Assembly: GCF_002162375.1 (NCBI RefSeq)
Contig: NZ_CP021425.1
Location: forward strand, 651,001 to 715,000
DNA: 64,000 bases
Origin: Oleiphilus messinensis
GTDB taxonomy: Bacteria > Pseudomonadota > Gammaproteobacteria > Pseudomonadales > Oleiphilaceae
Direction: 5' to 3'
Part shown: in pieces, positions 17,896 through 26,034 of the stretch
How the letters are laid out: each line of letters opens with the position of its first letter
Position numbering within the stretch: position 1 is the first letter of the stretch
The notes under the pieces: generated by a model
Seen by the model: the letters and a program-made list of their open reading frames with translations, nothing else
The model's database searches: none
Told to the model about the DNA's origin: nothing
Translations under genes and position numbers: made by a program

Positions 17896-18345
17896 TTACA
17901 ATTTCCACTTATCCAGTTGGTCATTACCCTCTTCAGTGAACAGTAACCAGCCCATAATCAACCCGGAAATGGCTGCAGTTGCGATTCCGGTTACCAGGTA
18001 CAGTGCAGGGAAGTAGCTGGCACCAAAATCAGTTGCAAGTGGTGTTAAATTCAGAGTTAAAAGTTTTGCGGTGATACCGATAGTCATACAGGACAACAGA
18101 ACGGTACCCTGGATACCTTCTTTTCCAGATACCCGCCCGACCAGGATTATGTCGATAAACGCGCCCAACACTGCGCCCATACCGATACCGCCGAGCAATA
18201 CCATCCAGACAAATTGGCCAAGGTTGGCGCCTTGAGTGTTGGCGAGCAAACCGAATACCAGATAATTAACAAGCTCCAATCCAACAGAAAAAATGATGGC
18301 TAAAGCCAAGGGCCGAGTAAACATAAGTCGATTAATTTGATTCAT
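17896..18345 (-). CDS. small four-helix membrane protein, unknown function
   Basis: This protein of about 149 residues has four clear hydrophobic segments (about 13-34, 46-66, 81-103 and 113-137), with G-rich helix faces (VLLGGIGMGAVLGAFIDIILVG) and a short charged C-terminus (EEGNDQLDKWKL). The ATG at 18343-18345 is preferred because AGGAGG lies six bases upstream; a GTG at 18348 is alternative. No family was recognised. A perfect CRP-type palindrome lies only 16 bp upstream of the start (18361-18376). That suggests catabolite- or Vfr-type control, possibly repression if the transcription start lies beyond it. Confidence 0.65.
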   Translation of the reverse strand: MNQINRLMFTRPLALAIIFSVGLELVNYLVFGLLANTQGANLGQFVWMVLLGGIGMGAVLGAFIDIILVGRVSGKEGIQGTVLLSCMTIGITAKLLTLNLTPLATDFGASYFPALYLVTGIATAAISGLIMGWLLFTEEGNDQLDKWKL

Positions 18346-18360
18346 CACGAACCTCCTCTA

Positions 18361-18376
18361 TGTGATGTACGTCACA
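18361..18376. promoter_or_regulatory. CRP/Vfr-type site (perfect TGTGA-N6-TCACA)
   Basis: TGTGATGTACGTCACA is fully dyad-symmetric and matches both CRP half-sites with the six-base spacer. It begins five bases upstream of the AGGAGG of the minus-strand gene 17896-18345, an unusually promoter-distal position for an activator, so repression or a leaderless-type arrangement is possible. Confidence 0.55.
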
Positions 18377-18623
18377 ATAGTGCGTCAGAGACCCTAGGTG
18401 ATTCATACTAATTTTTCAAAAAATGTGACTTTTTACCGTTTTTGTGTAAAAAAATGTGAATGACTAATACCAAAGTCGTAGGAATTGGCGCTGTCTTTAT
18501 CGGTAAAGCAAATATGCTCAAGGCTGCTTTCGTGGGATGATCGATTTTGAGGGGCAGTAAATTGGATTACTTGAATTGAATGGGGAATCGTGTGCGGTTA
18601 CAACTGCGAAGATAAACAACTCA

Positions 18624-18645
18624 GGCCCGTAATCAGTACCGGGCC
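18624..18645. terminator. stem-loop GGCCCG/CGGGCC
   Basis: GGCCCG pairs with CGGGCC across a ten-base loop TAATCAGTAC. It is downstream of the minus-strand gene 18679-19068. There is no T-run, so it may be a weak terminator or a 3'-end stabiliser. The loop bases recur in the hairpin at 25221-25243. Confidence 0.35.
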
Positions 18646-18652
18646 CTCGTGT

Positions 18653-18679
18653 ACACCCAAGTGAGTTGGTTTTGGGTGT
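18653..18679 (-). terminator. stem-loop at the stop of the 129-aa protein gene
   Basis: ACACCCAA (18653-18660) pairs perfectly with TTGGGTGT (18672-18679) around an 11-base loop. The stem reaches into the stop codon of the minus-strand gene 18679-19068. No T-tract follows on the minus strand. Confidence 0.35.
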
Positions 18680-19068
18680 TATGGCATTTGAATTTTGCCG
18701 CCGCCAGGCATACCACCCATACCACCAGCACCATCCGGAATCACCAGTGAAGAGGCTTGTTGTCGACGCATTTCTTTCAGCTCTTCAATGGTTTTTTCCA
18801 TGGAATCCTGAGCTGCTGCGGAGAATTTCTCAACTGCTTCAGCGAGAGTCGCGGCTTCGATTTCAAAATTTAATGGTAACGCCCCGGCTGGAGTGAGCAT
18901 TTGTGCCTGACCCAAGAACAGGGTAGGTCGATTGGCATCAGGTGTACCGTCAATGGTTACAGGTGTCATTTTGCGAATGGTCCCGACTTTTTGGTCGGTA
19001 AACACCTCTTCCAGGTACAATGCATCAGTATCCATTTTGACTTCAGGGGCACCAGATTGGTTTTGCAT
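18679..19068 (-). CDS. conserved-looking cytoplasmic protein of unknown function (129 aa)
   Basis: No family was recognised. The protein has no signal peptide or membrane segment. The first half is beta-like (ALYLEEVFTDQKVGTIRKMTPV, then NRPTLFLGQAQMLTPAGALPL). The second half has a helix (LAEAVEKFSAAAQDSMEKTIEELKEMRRQQ) and a G/M-rich flexible tail (GAGGMGGMPGGGKIQMP). The pattern of a compact domain plus helix is reminiscent of small proteins with a secretion- or chaperone-like role, but this is only a resemblance. It is monocistronic. Confidence 0.6.
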   Translation of the reverse strand: MQNQSGAPEVKMDTDALYLEEVFTDQKVGTIRKMTPVTIDGTPDANRPTLFLGQAQMLTPAGALPLNFEIEAATLAEAVEKFSAAAQDSMEKTIEELKEMRRQQASSLVIPDGAGGMGGMPGGGKIQMP

Positions 19069-19421
19069 AATCGAGTCTCATCTTAATTTTGTGAATGTAG
19101 AGTGAATATGGTTTCTAGTGTACCCGATTTCAATGTGAAAGGCTTTCAACTGGCAGGATAAGGGATATCTCACAGGTACAGCAGCGCTGCTGTTGCATCG
19201 AATTACGATTGATTTATGTAACTTGAAACAGTGCTTTGGTAACGCTAAGTTATTGGAATAGTAAACAAAAGTAAGGTTGTGACCGGTGTATCAGGAAGTC
19301 ATAGTCTTGTGCACGGTAAGCAAATAAGCAAGCACGATATAGTTGGAGGTGTTGATGCTAATTTATTAATTTTTCAATTCAGTGATGCGTCATTCGAATT
19401 GAAGGTGGATCGAGGCGAGTC
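19069..19421. other. 353-bp divergent intergenic region
   Basis: This holds the promoters for two divergent genes. It is A+T-rich, with a short 17-codon ATG frame near 19109 that is not convincing. No repeat, hairpin or recognised operator was found. Confidence 0.4.
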
Positions 19422-19928
19422 ATGAACGAAAAAATACCAACCAAATTGTTAAAGATGAAAGTACTGGCACAGGTACCCATGTCGGAGTACGTGGATGGAC
19501 CAAAGTGTTCTGATCCATTGGACGAGAAAAAGCGTAGTTCCTTCTTGCAAAAGCTGCGTCTTGGTCAAGGCAAAGAGGATAATAGTAAAGTTGCCGCTGC
19601 CGGTAAGGCTCCGCTGAAAGAATTGACGTTCAACGCAGCGATGTGGTTACGTTTGTTTGAAGTTGAAGGGCAGTTTGTATCCTTTTTTCTGGTTTATCGG
19701 GATGATTCCGGCGAATTTGCAGTTTTGATTGATGAGGCGAGAGTCGATGGTGAAGCACCATCAGTTATGTTGACCAATAACGTGAGTCTCACCGTTCGTG
19801 GAGAGGTGCAGTACATAAAAGCGTGTTGTGCCGGGCTGAGGGAAGGCCAGCGCTATTTCGTGGACGAATTGTATGTGCAAAAAGTACAGACTGAGCAAGA
19901 GCAAGCAAATTTGAAGCGCAGAGCGTGA
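19422..19928 (+). CDS. hypothetical protein (168 aa)
   Basis: No family was recognised. The protein starts MNEKIPTKLLKMKVLAQVPM and has a polar region of about 50 residues with KKRSSFLQKLRLGQGKED. A predicted beta-rich domain (about 68-150) follows, with MWLRLFEVEGQFVSFFLVY and PSVMLTNNVSLTVRGEVQYI, and the protein ends in a charged helix. No signal peptide or membrane segment is seen. The beta region would fit a small regulatory or binding domain; its ligand is unknown. GGCGAG lies just before the ATG. It stands alone between intergenic regions. Confidence 0.6.
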   Translation: MNEKIPTKLLKMKVLAQVPMSEYVDGPKCSDPLDEKKRSSFLQKLRLGQGKEDNSKVAAAGKAPLKELTFNAAMWLRLFEVEGQFVSFFLVYRDDSGEFAVLIDEARVDGEAPSVMLTNNVSLTVRGEVQYIKACCAGLREGQRYFVDELYVQKVQTEQEQANLKRRA

Positions 19929-19972
19929 TATTATGCGCGCCTAAAATATACCGTGACCGCTTCTTGAGTTAG

Positions 19973-20013
19973 ACCTGCCTGTCGTCATACCTGCCTGTCG
20001 TCATACCTGCCTC
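19973..20013 (+). repeat. 16-bp tandem repeat, about 2.5 copies
   Basis: ACCTGCCTGTCGTCAT occurs twice in perfect tandem (19973-19988 and 19989-20004), followed by a partial third copy ACCTGCCTC. It lies just downstream of the 168-aa protein gene. Confidence 0.9.
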
Positions 20014-20015
20014 TT

Positions 20016-20225
20016 CTAATGCTGGGCGAGCCGAACCCAGCTTTCAGTCTCATAGGTACCCTGATGACCGCACAGCAACGGCTGCGTGTCGTTGTTCCAA
20101 TTCAGCCCTGTTTGTCGCAGTCGAATTGCTTTGGCGCGTTGAATCCTATGGGTGTTAAGGTCAATTATGTTCTGCTTCCCTGAAGTAGCCTTTCCATTTT
20201 TTGATGCGTTTGGTAAATGCTTCAT
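20016..20225 (-). CDS. possible small hypothetical protein (69 aa)
   Basis: An ATG at 20223-20225 opens a 69-codon frame. The second half has a protein-like composition (NIIDLNTHRIQRAKAIRLRQ, then LLCGHQGTYETESWVRLAQH). No clear ribosome-binding site is present and no family was recognised. It is listed only because the region otherwise has no explanation. Confidence 0.22.
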   Translation of the reverse strand: MKHLPNASKNGKATSGKQNIIDLNTHRIQRAKAIRLRQTGLNWNNDTQPLLCGHQGTYETESWVRLAQH

Positions 20226-20746
20226 ATAGACAAATCCGACATATTTAGGTCAGTGTAAAAGCCGTTGTTGATGCGCTAGGGGCTCGGCTTCTACACTGAG
20301 GGGTTATCAGCCATTGTGAATATTCTGCTACATTGACCTTGCTGTACCTAAGCGGATTTCGTGCCAGGATTGCTTTTTTCTGTTCTGGTTTATTAAATCG
20401 TTCGCTTTGCTGGAAAAAACAATGCGGTGTTTGTGTTGGACTTGCTGTGTCTGGATGTGGTTTTTTTGCTTTAACTTCATGATTCAAAAAGGTGTATTTC
20501 AGCTTCGTCTTATCATTTGAATGGCTCGTCTGGATAAATTTCAGCTCGACCGTCGTAAAAAAAGTGCCGTGCAGCGTATTATCCCGCATCAAAAATTGTT
20601 GGGGCATGGTATTTATAACTTTTTCAGGGTGACAAAATTTGTCTACTTTTGACGATTCGCATTCTGAAATACTTGCTAATTGAATTTATTTTGGTCAGTC
20701 TTGCCCCTTTTTTTGTTCATCGTTTAATTTGCTGAAGGTGTGATGG

Positions 20747-21079
20747 ATGTCTACGGAATCTTTTGAAGATAATTTCCCCCGGTCTTCCCGGGAAAAGCTG
20801 CTGTTAGAGACGGGAACCATTCCCTGGCTGCAACTGCAGCCCTGGTTCGCACAAGGTAAAGTGATTTGGGTTGCAGGGGAATTGGATCTTGTTGAGGTGG
20901 GATTTCAATTCAGCGAGGACAATAAAGGGCAATTCGAACGCTGGATATCTGCAGGTCTTGTTGCTCCAGTAAATGATGAGCAAGCATTAGCCTGGTTTGA
21001 ACAGCAGGTAGAACTTTGGGCTTTAGTCCTAAAACCTTATGTCTTGGTTCAGGATCAGAAACCGACAGCTGGACAATAG
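20747..21079 (+). CDS. DUF2288 family protein
   Basis: This 110-residue protein matches the DUF2288 pattern: ETGTIPWLQLQPWFAQGKVIWVAGELDLVEVGFQFSEDN..., then a helix WISAGLVAPVNDEQALAWF and E-L-W-A-L-V-L-K-P-Y-V-L-V-Q. The core I-P-W-x-x-L-x-x-(F/W)-F-x-x-G-x-(V/L)-I-W-V is the family hallmark. It is small, cytoplasmic and of unknown function. A GAAGGTG stretch lies upstream of the ATG. Confidence 0.88.
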   Translation: MSTESFEDNFPRSSREKLLLETGTIPWLQLQPWFAQGKVIWVAGELDLVEVGFQFSEDNKGQFERWISAGLVAPVNDEQALAWFEQQVELWALVLKPYVLVQDQKPTAGQ

Positions 21080-21117
21080 CACTGTTGAAAGTGCGTAGTA
21101 AAAGATTTGTAGTAAAT

Positions 21118-21173
21118 GGTTTGTAGTTGAAGGTTTGTAGTTGAAGGTTTGTAGTTGAAGGTTTGTATTTGAG
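21118..21173 (+). repeat. 14-bp tandem repeat, four copies
   Basis: GGTTTGTAGTTGAA is repeated at 21118, 21132 and 21146, with a variant GGTTTGTATTTGAG at 21160. A further decayed copy precedes it (about 21103). It sits between the DUF2288 gene and the SulP gene, and so may lie in the SulP leader. Confidence 0.9.
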
Positions 21174-21327
21174 TGAAAAATGATCTGAAGTTGGTGTTGA
21201 GGCACCAAATCCGTTACAATTCGCGCCCCTCGTGTCTGTTCACATTTCTGTCTTGACGATGGTTTAAGGTCCTGATCGGGATCAACACGCCTTGTTGTCA
21301 AAATATCGTTGTTTGTTGGAGGTTAGG

Positions 21328-22884
21328 TTGTTCGAATTTCGTTTGAACAAGAATGTCAGTATTAAAGATGACGTATTATCTGGTTTGACGGTTGCCCTGG
21401 CGCTGGTGCCTGAGGCGGTTGCTTTCGCATTTGTGGCCGGCGTTGAGCCATTAGTGGGGCTTTATGCGGCGTTTATGGTTGGTTTAATTACTGCGTGTAT
21501 CGGCGGTCGTCCAGGCATGATCTCAGGTGCAACAGGCGCACTTGCCGTTGTTATGGTCAGCCTGGTGGCTCAACATGGCGTCGAGTATTTGTTTGCGACT
21601 GTGGTATTGATGGGGATTTTGCAGGTACTGGCGGGTGTTCTGCGTCTGGGTAAGTTCATTCGTATGGTGCCCCACCCTGTGATGCTTGGTTTTGTAAATG
21701 GCTTGGCCATTGTTATCTTTTTGGCGCAACTGCAGCAGTTTGGCGTTGCGAATGAGGCGGGCTGGTTGTCTGGCACCTATTTTGAAGGTTCAGTCGTTGA
21801 TGTTGCCTGGGTGGGTGGAACCGAACTGTACATGATGCTCGGGCTGGTTATGTTGACCATGGCCATTATTCATTTTCTCCCAAAATTGACTACCGCTATA
21901 CCGTCTTCACTTGCTGCTATTCTTGTAGTAAGTCTGCTGGTTATTGGCTTGGGTCTGGATACTCGCGTGGTCGGTGATGTGGCTTCGATCGCGGGCGAAC
22001 TCCCGAGCTTCCATATCCCCTCTGTACCCTTAAACTGGGAAACGTTGCAAATTATTTTCCCATATGCCGTCATTCTCGCTGCCATCGGCTTGATTGAGTC
22101 TCTGCTGACCTTGCGACTTGTGGATGAAATTACCGAGACCCGTGGTCGAGGTAATAAAGAATGTATTGGCCAAGGGGTTGCCAACGTAACAACCGGCTTT
22201 TTTGGTGGAATGGGTGGCTGTGCCATGATTGGCCAGAGTATGATCAACGTCAACTCTGGTGGCCGTGGGAGGTTGTCCGGGATTACCGCGGCGCTTTGTT
22301 TGCTCTTATTTATCTTGGTTGCATCATCGTTGATTGAACAAATTCCTGTTGCCGCCCTTATTGGCGTTATGTTTATTGTTGTAATGGGCACCTTCGAGTG
22401 GAGTAGCTTCCGGATTATTCGCAAGATTCCCCGACATGATGCATTTGTGTTGGTGCTGGTATCCGGGGTAACCGTTGCGACCGACCTGGCCGTTGCCGTG
22501 ATCGTTGGTGTTATTGTCTCGGCGCTCGTGTTTGCCTGGGAACACGCAAAGCATGTTCAGATCAAGCGTAAGGTGTCTGAAGATGGATCAACTGTTTATG
22601 ATGTCAATGGACCGCTTTTCTTTGGTTCTGTCACTGACTTTTCGGAACAGTTCACACCGAAAGAGGACTCTGATGACGTTATTATCGACTTTCTTCACTC
22701 CCGCGTGTGTGACCACTCCGGTCTGGAGGCTATTGACAGTGTTGCTGAGCGTTATCTCGCTGCAGGCAAAACACTCCATTTGCGCCACTTGAGTCCGGAA
22801 TGTCGCTCGATGTTGAAAAAGGCGGGTGACCTCGTTGAGGTCAACGTATTGGAAGATCCTAAGTATTTTGTAGCGGTCGATTAG
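21328..22884 (+). CDS. SulP family anion (sulfate/bicarbonate) transporter with STAS domain
   Basis: This is a protein of about 518 residues. The start is taken as the TTG at 21328, because GGAGG (21318-21322) lies five bases upstream; an in-frame TTG at 21292 would add 12 residues without a ribosome-binding site. The transport domain has about 12-14 helices. It includes the SulP motif [13 protein letters not shown] (about 22-35), [17 protein letters not shown], and a middle segment containing [27 protein letters not shown]. The cytoplasmic C-terminal STAS domain (about 415-515) contains [22 protein letters not shown]. Substrate is not certain; sulfate or bicarbonate are usual. It is monocistronic. 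Confidence 0.93.
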   Translation: MFEFRLNKNVSIKDDVLSGLTVALALVPEAVAFAFVAGVEPLVGLYAAFMVGLITACIGGRPGMISGATGALAVVMVSLVAQHGVEYLFATVVLMGILQVLAGVLRLGKFIRMVPHPVMLGFVNGLAIVIFLAQLQQFGVANEAGWLSGTYFEGSVVDVAWVGGTELYMMLGLVMLTMAIIHFLPKLTTAIPSSLAAILVVSLLVIGLGLDTRVVGDVASIAGELPSFHIPSVPLNWETLQIIFPYAVILAAIGLIESLLTLRLVDEITETRGRGNKECIGQGVANVTTGFFGGMGGCAMIGQSMINVNSGGRGRLSGITAALCLLLFILVASSLIEQIPVAALIGVMFIVVMGTFEWSSFRIIRKIPRHDAFVLVLVSGVTVATDLAVAVIVGVIVSALVFAWEHAKHVQIKRKVSEDGSTVYDVNGPLFFGSVTDFSEQFTPKEDSDDVIIDFLHSRVCDHSGLEAIDSVAERYLAAGKTLHLRHLSPECRSMLKKAGDLVEVNVLEDPKYFVAVD

Positions 22885-23142
22885 GTAACCTCTTTTTCTG
22901 TTCTTGCCTGTATAACGGGATTGCTTATCCTTCTCCCGGTCGGCGGTTGACCGCCGACCACCTTGTCCGTTCTTGTTAATTTCCCTGAATTCGCTTTGCG
23001 ATCCACGTCTGGGTTCTGCGCTTCCGAGTGGCTTGCAAATTTGCTGTGGTTCGGTCATAACTTACCGCTTGTTGTGTTGTCTCAACTGACCTGATAGCTG
23101 CTGTAAAAGTTTTTGCCAGCCATGCCACTGCGGGGGATGCTC

Positions 23143-23841
23143 GTGTCTACATCTTTTTCCGGCTTTGAGCCGTCGTTTTTCAGTTTTTTTACTGAATTAA
23201 AAGCTAACAACAATAAATCCTGGTTTAGCGAACATAAAGTTGAATATGAACGTTGTGTGGTAGAGCCCATACAGGCTTTCATTGAGGCCATGTCGCCTCG
23301 TCTGTATGGTATTTCGCCCTATTTTATTGCCAGTCCCAAAAAAGTGGGGGGATCAATGTTTCGAATCTATCGGGATGTTCGTTTTTCCAAAGACAAGCGT
23401 CCGTATAAAGAACACGGCGCTTGTCAGTTTCGCCATGAAGCTGGAAAAGATGCGCATGCGCCCGGTTTCTATCTTCACCTCGCTCCAGATGAAGTGCTAT
23501 TTGGTGGCGGGGTCTGGCTACCGGGTTCCCCGCAGTTACTAAAAATCCGCGAACGAATTGTAGCCAAGCCGGATGAGTGGACAGCGGTGCTTGAAAACAC
23601 GCACCTGCATAAGCACTTTCCCGATGGCGTCAGCGGTGAGCCCTTAACCCGTCCGCCTCGGGGATTTAAAGCGGATCAGCCGCACCTGGAGGATATAAAG
23701 CGAAAGAGCTTCTATCTTATGGCGCGTACTTCAGCAAAAGAGGCACAATCCATTGAGTTTATTAACGAAGTGGCTGAAGCCTACGGGGCATCAAGCCCAT
23801 TGATGAGGTTTCTGTGTGGTGCAGTGGATGTTTCTTTTTAA
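23143..23841 (+). CDS. DUF2461 (TIGR02453) family protein
   Basis: The protein is about 232 residues and matches DUF2461: FSGFEPSFFSFFTELKANNNKSWFSEHK, then MSPRLYGISPYFIASPKKVGGSMFRIYRDVRFSKDKRPYKEH and PGFYLHLAPDEVLFGGGVWLPGSP. The conserved R-I-Y-R-D-x-R-F-S-K-D-K-x-P-Y-K block is complete. The start is uncertain: GTG 23143 lies six bases after a GGGGG run and fits the family's N-terminus, while ATG 23122 and TTG 23113 are alternatives. Function is unknown. It stands alone. Confidence 0.87.
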   Translation: MSTSFSGFEPSFFSFFTELKANNNKSWFSEHKVEYERCVVEPIQAFIEAMSPRLYGISPYFIASPKKVGGSMFRIYRDVRFSKDKRPYKEHGACQFRHEAGKDAHAPGFYLHLAPDEVLFGGGVWLPGSPQLLKIRERIVAKPDEWTAVLENTHLHKHFPDGVSGEPLTRPPRGFKADQPHLEDIKRKSFYLMARTSAKEAQSIEFINEVAEAYGASSPLMRFLCGAVDVSF

Positions 23842-24088
23842 GTTTAATTACATAAAAAACTATTGACTAATTTTGTGATTCGATCTTTATTCTGAGATAG
23901 CACAGCCTACTGATTGAATTTTGCAGGAAAACGGTAAGAAAAGTGCAGTGTAGTCAGCGTACCATGTGCAGTTGAGCGTTTGCTGCGGGCTGGCTGAAAG
24001 AGACTGTTGGATGACTGGCTAAGCAAACATTGCTTACATTCCTAGCGGTATTGATGTTTTGAGTCTGATTTTGTTTAAGGAGCGATTG

Positions 24089-24439
24089 ATGACAAGTCAA
24101 AGCTTTGTGTCAGGTAAGAAATTTTTTGATAACATCCACTTTCCTCGTGGTTTCAAACGGTCCGGCTTATTTTCCATCCGCGAAGCGGAATTGCTGAGTG
24201 AAACAGGTGTCACCTTGTCTCAATTAGCGGATGGATCATTATTACCGGAAAACGACGAACAGCGTGATATGGTGCGGGTCATGATGGGCGAAAAGCCCGC
24301 GGAAACGCTCCTGGAGAAAACATGGAGTAAATACTCCAGGCACATATCAACCCGTCGTTGCCCGTTATCACTCTCAATGAATGCCGTTGACCGCGGTAGC
24401 AGTTACACCGGTGGTGATGATTCGTTCGCTGATTTGTAG
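24089..24439 (+). CDS. maoP: DUF413 / MaoP-like macrodomain Ori organization protein
   Basis: This 116-residue protein has the start ATG 24089, preceded by AAGGAG (24078-24083). The conserved core is FFDNIHFPRGFKRSGLFSIREAELLSETG, then ENDEQRDMVRVMMGEKPAETLLEKTWSKYSRH, matching the E. coli MaoP/YifE pattern Y-F-D-N-x-x-(Y/F)-P-R-G-F-x-R-x-G-x-F-(T/S)-I-x-E-A. In E. coli, MaoP with the maoS site shapes the Ori region of the chromosome. It lies divergent to the YchJ gene and may still be near the origin. Confidence 0.88.
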   Translation: MTSQSFVSGKKFFDNIHFPRGFKRSGLFSIREAELLSETGVTLSQLADGSLLPENDEQRDMVRVMMGEKPAETLLEKTWSKYSRHISTRRCPLSLSMNAVDRGSSYTGGDDSFADL

Positions 24440-24546
24440 TGTTTTAGCGGTCGTTGTGGCACGGTGTGCGGTGCGTGATCGTTAAGCAGGTACAAAGGTA
24501 GATGATCCAGGCTGGTGCTGCGCCCATGGCTTTCGCGTCTTGCGTA

Positions 24547-25098
24547 TTATGCCGGGGGGTGGCACTTCTTCAGCTTTTTGCCACTTCCACACCAGCATGG
24601 GTCATTTCGTCCCGGAGGCGATGTGTTTTTGATTGTGCCGGCGGCGTAAACCCAATGCCCTTCTTCCCGGTGAAAATAGGACTTTTCGCGAAGTTGATGA
24701 ATCGCTTGCCTGCCAATGTCGAGTTCAGAAATCGGACGTGCTCGGCTCAGAGCTGGTGCCAGGCTTGAACAGTAACTGGCGACAAATTCAACCCAGCCTT
24801 CGGATTCATTTTTGTTACCTTCCACCGTTTCAATGATTTGCAGGCCGAGCCATTGCGTTTGTTGAAAACTGGCCAGCAATTCTACTTTTTCATTTTCGCG
24901 ACGTGCAGCTTTCGCATGGGTTCTGCACAGATAATCCGCATCCTGTAAGTAAAAAGCACTAAACCGTGAACGCATTAATTGCAGTGCGGTTTCTGCGTGA
25001 GATACCGTGTTGTGTAATGCTTGGCAACAGGTCAGGTAAGTTTGCTGGCTGCCACAGGGGCAAGGGGCTTCGCTTGGGTAGGTAAGGCGTGTTGACAT
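24547..25098 (-). CDS. ychJ: YchJ family metal-binding protein (UPF0225, SEC-C motifs)
   Basis: This 183-residue protein opens with one SEC-C zinc motif (CPCGSQQTYLTCC, about 13-25) and closes with another (DPCWCGSGKKLKKCH, about 167-181). Between them lies the YchJ domain: ETALQLMRSRFSAFYLQDADYLCRTHA, then W-V-E-F-V-A-S-Y, then FHREEGHWVYAAG. Two SEC-C motifs bracketing one YchJ core is the standard architecture. Proteins of this family bind zinc; no enzymatic role is established. It is convergent with maoP. Confidence 0.93.
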   Translation of the reverse strand: MSTRLTYPSEAPCPCGSQQTYLTCCQALHNTVSHAETALQLMRSRFSAFYLQDADYLCRTHAKAARRENEKVELLASFQQTQWLGLQIIETVEGNKNESEGWVEFVASYCSSLAPALSRARPISELDIGRQAIHQLREKSYFHREEGHWVYAAGTIKNTSPPGRNDPCWCGSGKKLKKCHPPA

Positions 25099-25154
25099 CG
25101 TTTGCTGTGTTGTTGACCCGTTTTGTGGCAGGTAGCTGTGTATCGACTACAGTA

Positions 25155-25210
25155 TTGACGTTTCAGGTATGATCACTGAAGTGCAGCAATAGCCATAACT
25201 GAAACGTCAA
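25155..25210. repeat. perfect 12-bp inverted repeat with a 32-bp centre
   Basis: TTGACGTTTCAG (25155-25166) and CTGAAACGTCAA (25199-25210) are exact reverse complements. The region lies in the 164-bp gap upstream of ychJ and downstream of the FKBP gene. It could be a long-arm operator, a leader hairpin for ychJ or an attachment-like element. No gene explains it. Confidence 0.85.
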
Positions 25211-25220
25211 CCACTATTAA

Positions 25221-25243
25221 CCCTGTATATAATCAGTACAGGG
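25221..25243 (-). terminator. stem-loop CCCTGTA/TACAGGG downstream of the FKBP gene
   Basis: Seven perfectly paired bases surround a nine-base loop TATAATCAG, 19 bp after the stop of the minus-strand FKBP gene. There is no strong T-run, so termination is likely but not certain. The loop and adjoining bases TAATCAGTAC are shared with the hairpin at 18624-18645. Confidence 0.45.
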
Positions 25244-25262
25244 CCGCTGTTATGTCGCGAGG

Positions 25263-25730
25263 CTAGTTGTGCACATGTCCGTGTGCGATTTCCTCTTCTT
25301 CTGCCTGACGAATGGTCACAACAGAAACCGCAAAGTTGAGATCCTGACCGGCCAGAGGGTGGTTGCCATCAACGGTGACTGCTTCATCAGAGACGGCTGT
25401 AACGACCACATTCTGTGTGTTACCGCTTGCATCTGCAGCTTGGAAAGTCATCCCTGCCTGGATTTGTTCCACACCCTGAAAGGCTTCTCGAGGCACTTCC
25501 TGTACCAGTTCGGGTACGTGTGGGCCATAACCATCTTCCGGAGCGATGGTAACATTCAGCTCGTCGCCTTCGTTTTTGCCCGTCAAGGCATTTTCCAGGC
25601 CAGGAATGATGTTGCTGGCACCATGAAGGTAGGTTAAAGGCTCTGCGCCCTGGGATGAATCAACAACATTACCGTCATTATCGGTCAGGGTATAGTGAAT
25701 TTGTACGACTTTTCCGTTTGCTATGGACAT
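25263..25730 (-). CDS. FKBP-type peptidyl-prolyl cis-trans isomerase, SlyD-like
   Basis: This 155-residue protein has the start ATG 25728-25730, preceded on the minus strand by AAAGGAGAAC; a longer frame to 25808 has no support. The FKBP core is MSIANGKVVQIHYTLTDNDGN, YLHGASNIIPGLENALTG and IAPEDGYGPHVPEL. An insert-in-flap chaperone domain (about 75-120) is typical of SlyD. Only two histidines (HGHVHN) end the tail, so it lacks the long metal-binding C-terminus of E. coli SlyD and is nearer the short SlyD/FkpB-type proteins. It should act as a cytoplasmic prolyl isomerase and chaperone. Confidence 0.93.
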   Translation of the reverse strand: MSIANGKVVQIHYTLTDNDGNVVDSSQGAEPLTYLHGASNIIPGLENALTGKNEGDELNVTIAPEDGYGPHVPELVQEVPREAFQGVEQIQAGMTFQAADASGNTQNVVVTAVSDEAVTVDGNHPLAGQDLNFAVSVVTIRQAEEEEIAHGHVHN

Positions 25731-25821
25731 ATAAGTTCTCCTTTTGCAAACAGGTGAATTTGGGGGTGAATAGAGATGAAGAGAAGCCACATATGGAGCG
25801 CCACACATGGCCTCTGCTGTG

Positions 25822-26034
25822 TCAGCTGATAGGGCTAACCTGCTCAGCTTGGGGACCTTTCTGACCCACGCCTTCGATAAATGCGACCTTCTGACCTTCT
25901 TTCAGGGTTTTGAACCCGTCGGTTTGAATGCTGCTGAAGTGGACAAATAAATCACGACCGCCGTCCCGTGTGATGAAGCCATAACCTTTGCTTTCATTAA
26001 ACCACTTGACGGTGCCGGTTAGTTTCTCGGACAT
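25822..26034 (-). CDS. cold-shock (CspA-family) protein
   Basis: This 70-residue single cold-shock domain opens with [26 protein letters not shown] and carries RNP1 (KGYGFIT) and RNP2 (LFVHFS). It binds single-stranded RNA and DNA and acts as an RNA chaperone. The start is ATG 26032-26034; the longer frame to 26100 is not conserved. A hairpin lies 40-58 bp upstream (26074-26091), in a probable long leader, as for other csp genes. It lies 91 bp upstream of the FKBP gene on the same strand. Confidence 0.95.
   Translation of the reverse strand: MSEKLTGTVKWFNESKGYGFITRDGGRDLFVHFSSIQTDGFKTLKEGQKVAFIEGVGQKGPQAEQVSPIS

Larger units (their letters stand above)
18346..18678. other. intergenic region with CRP-type site and two hairpins
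   Basis: This gap between two minus-strand genes holds the promoter region of the four-helix protein at its left, with a CRP-type palindrome. At its right are two stem-loops (18624-18645 and 18653-18679) that follow the stop of the next gene. The middle is A+T-rich with no coding frame. Confidence 0.5.
19929..20746. other. 818-bp region with few convincing genes
   Basis: The left part has a 16-bp tandem repeat (19973-20013). A possible 69-codon minus-strand frame (20016-20225) is listed separately at low confidence. A 120-codon minus-strand frame at 20245-20607 is rejected because it has no ribosome-binding site and low-complexity composition. The right end (20640-20746) is A+T-rich and probably holds the promoter of the DUF2288 gene. 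Confidence 0.4.

Noticed and set aside
20245..20607. 120-codon minus-strand frame
   Set aside because: No ribosome-binding site, low-complexity S/T/P/K composition and no family resemblance.
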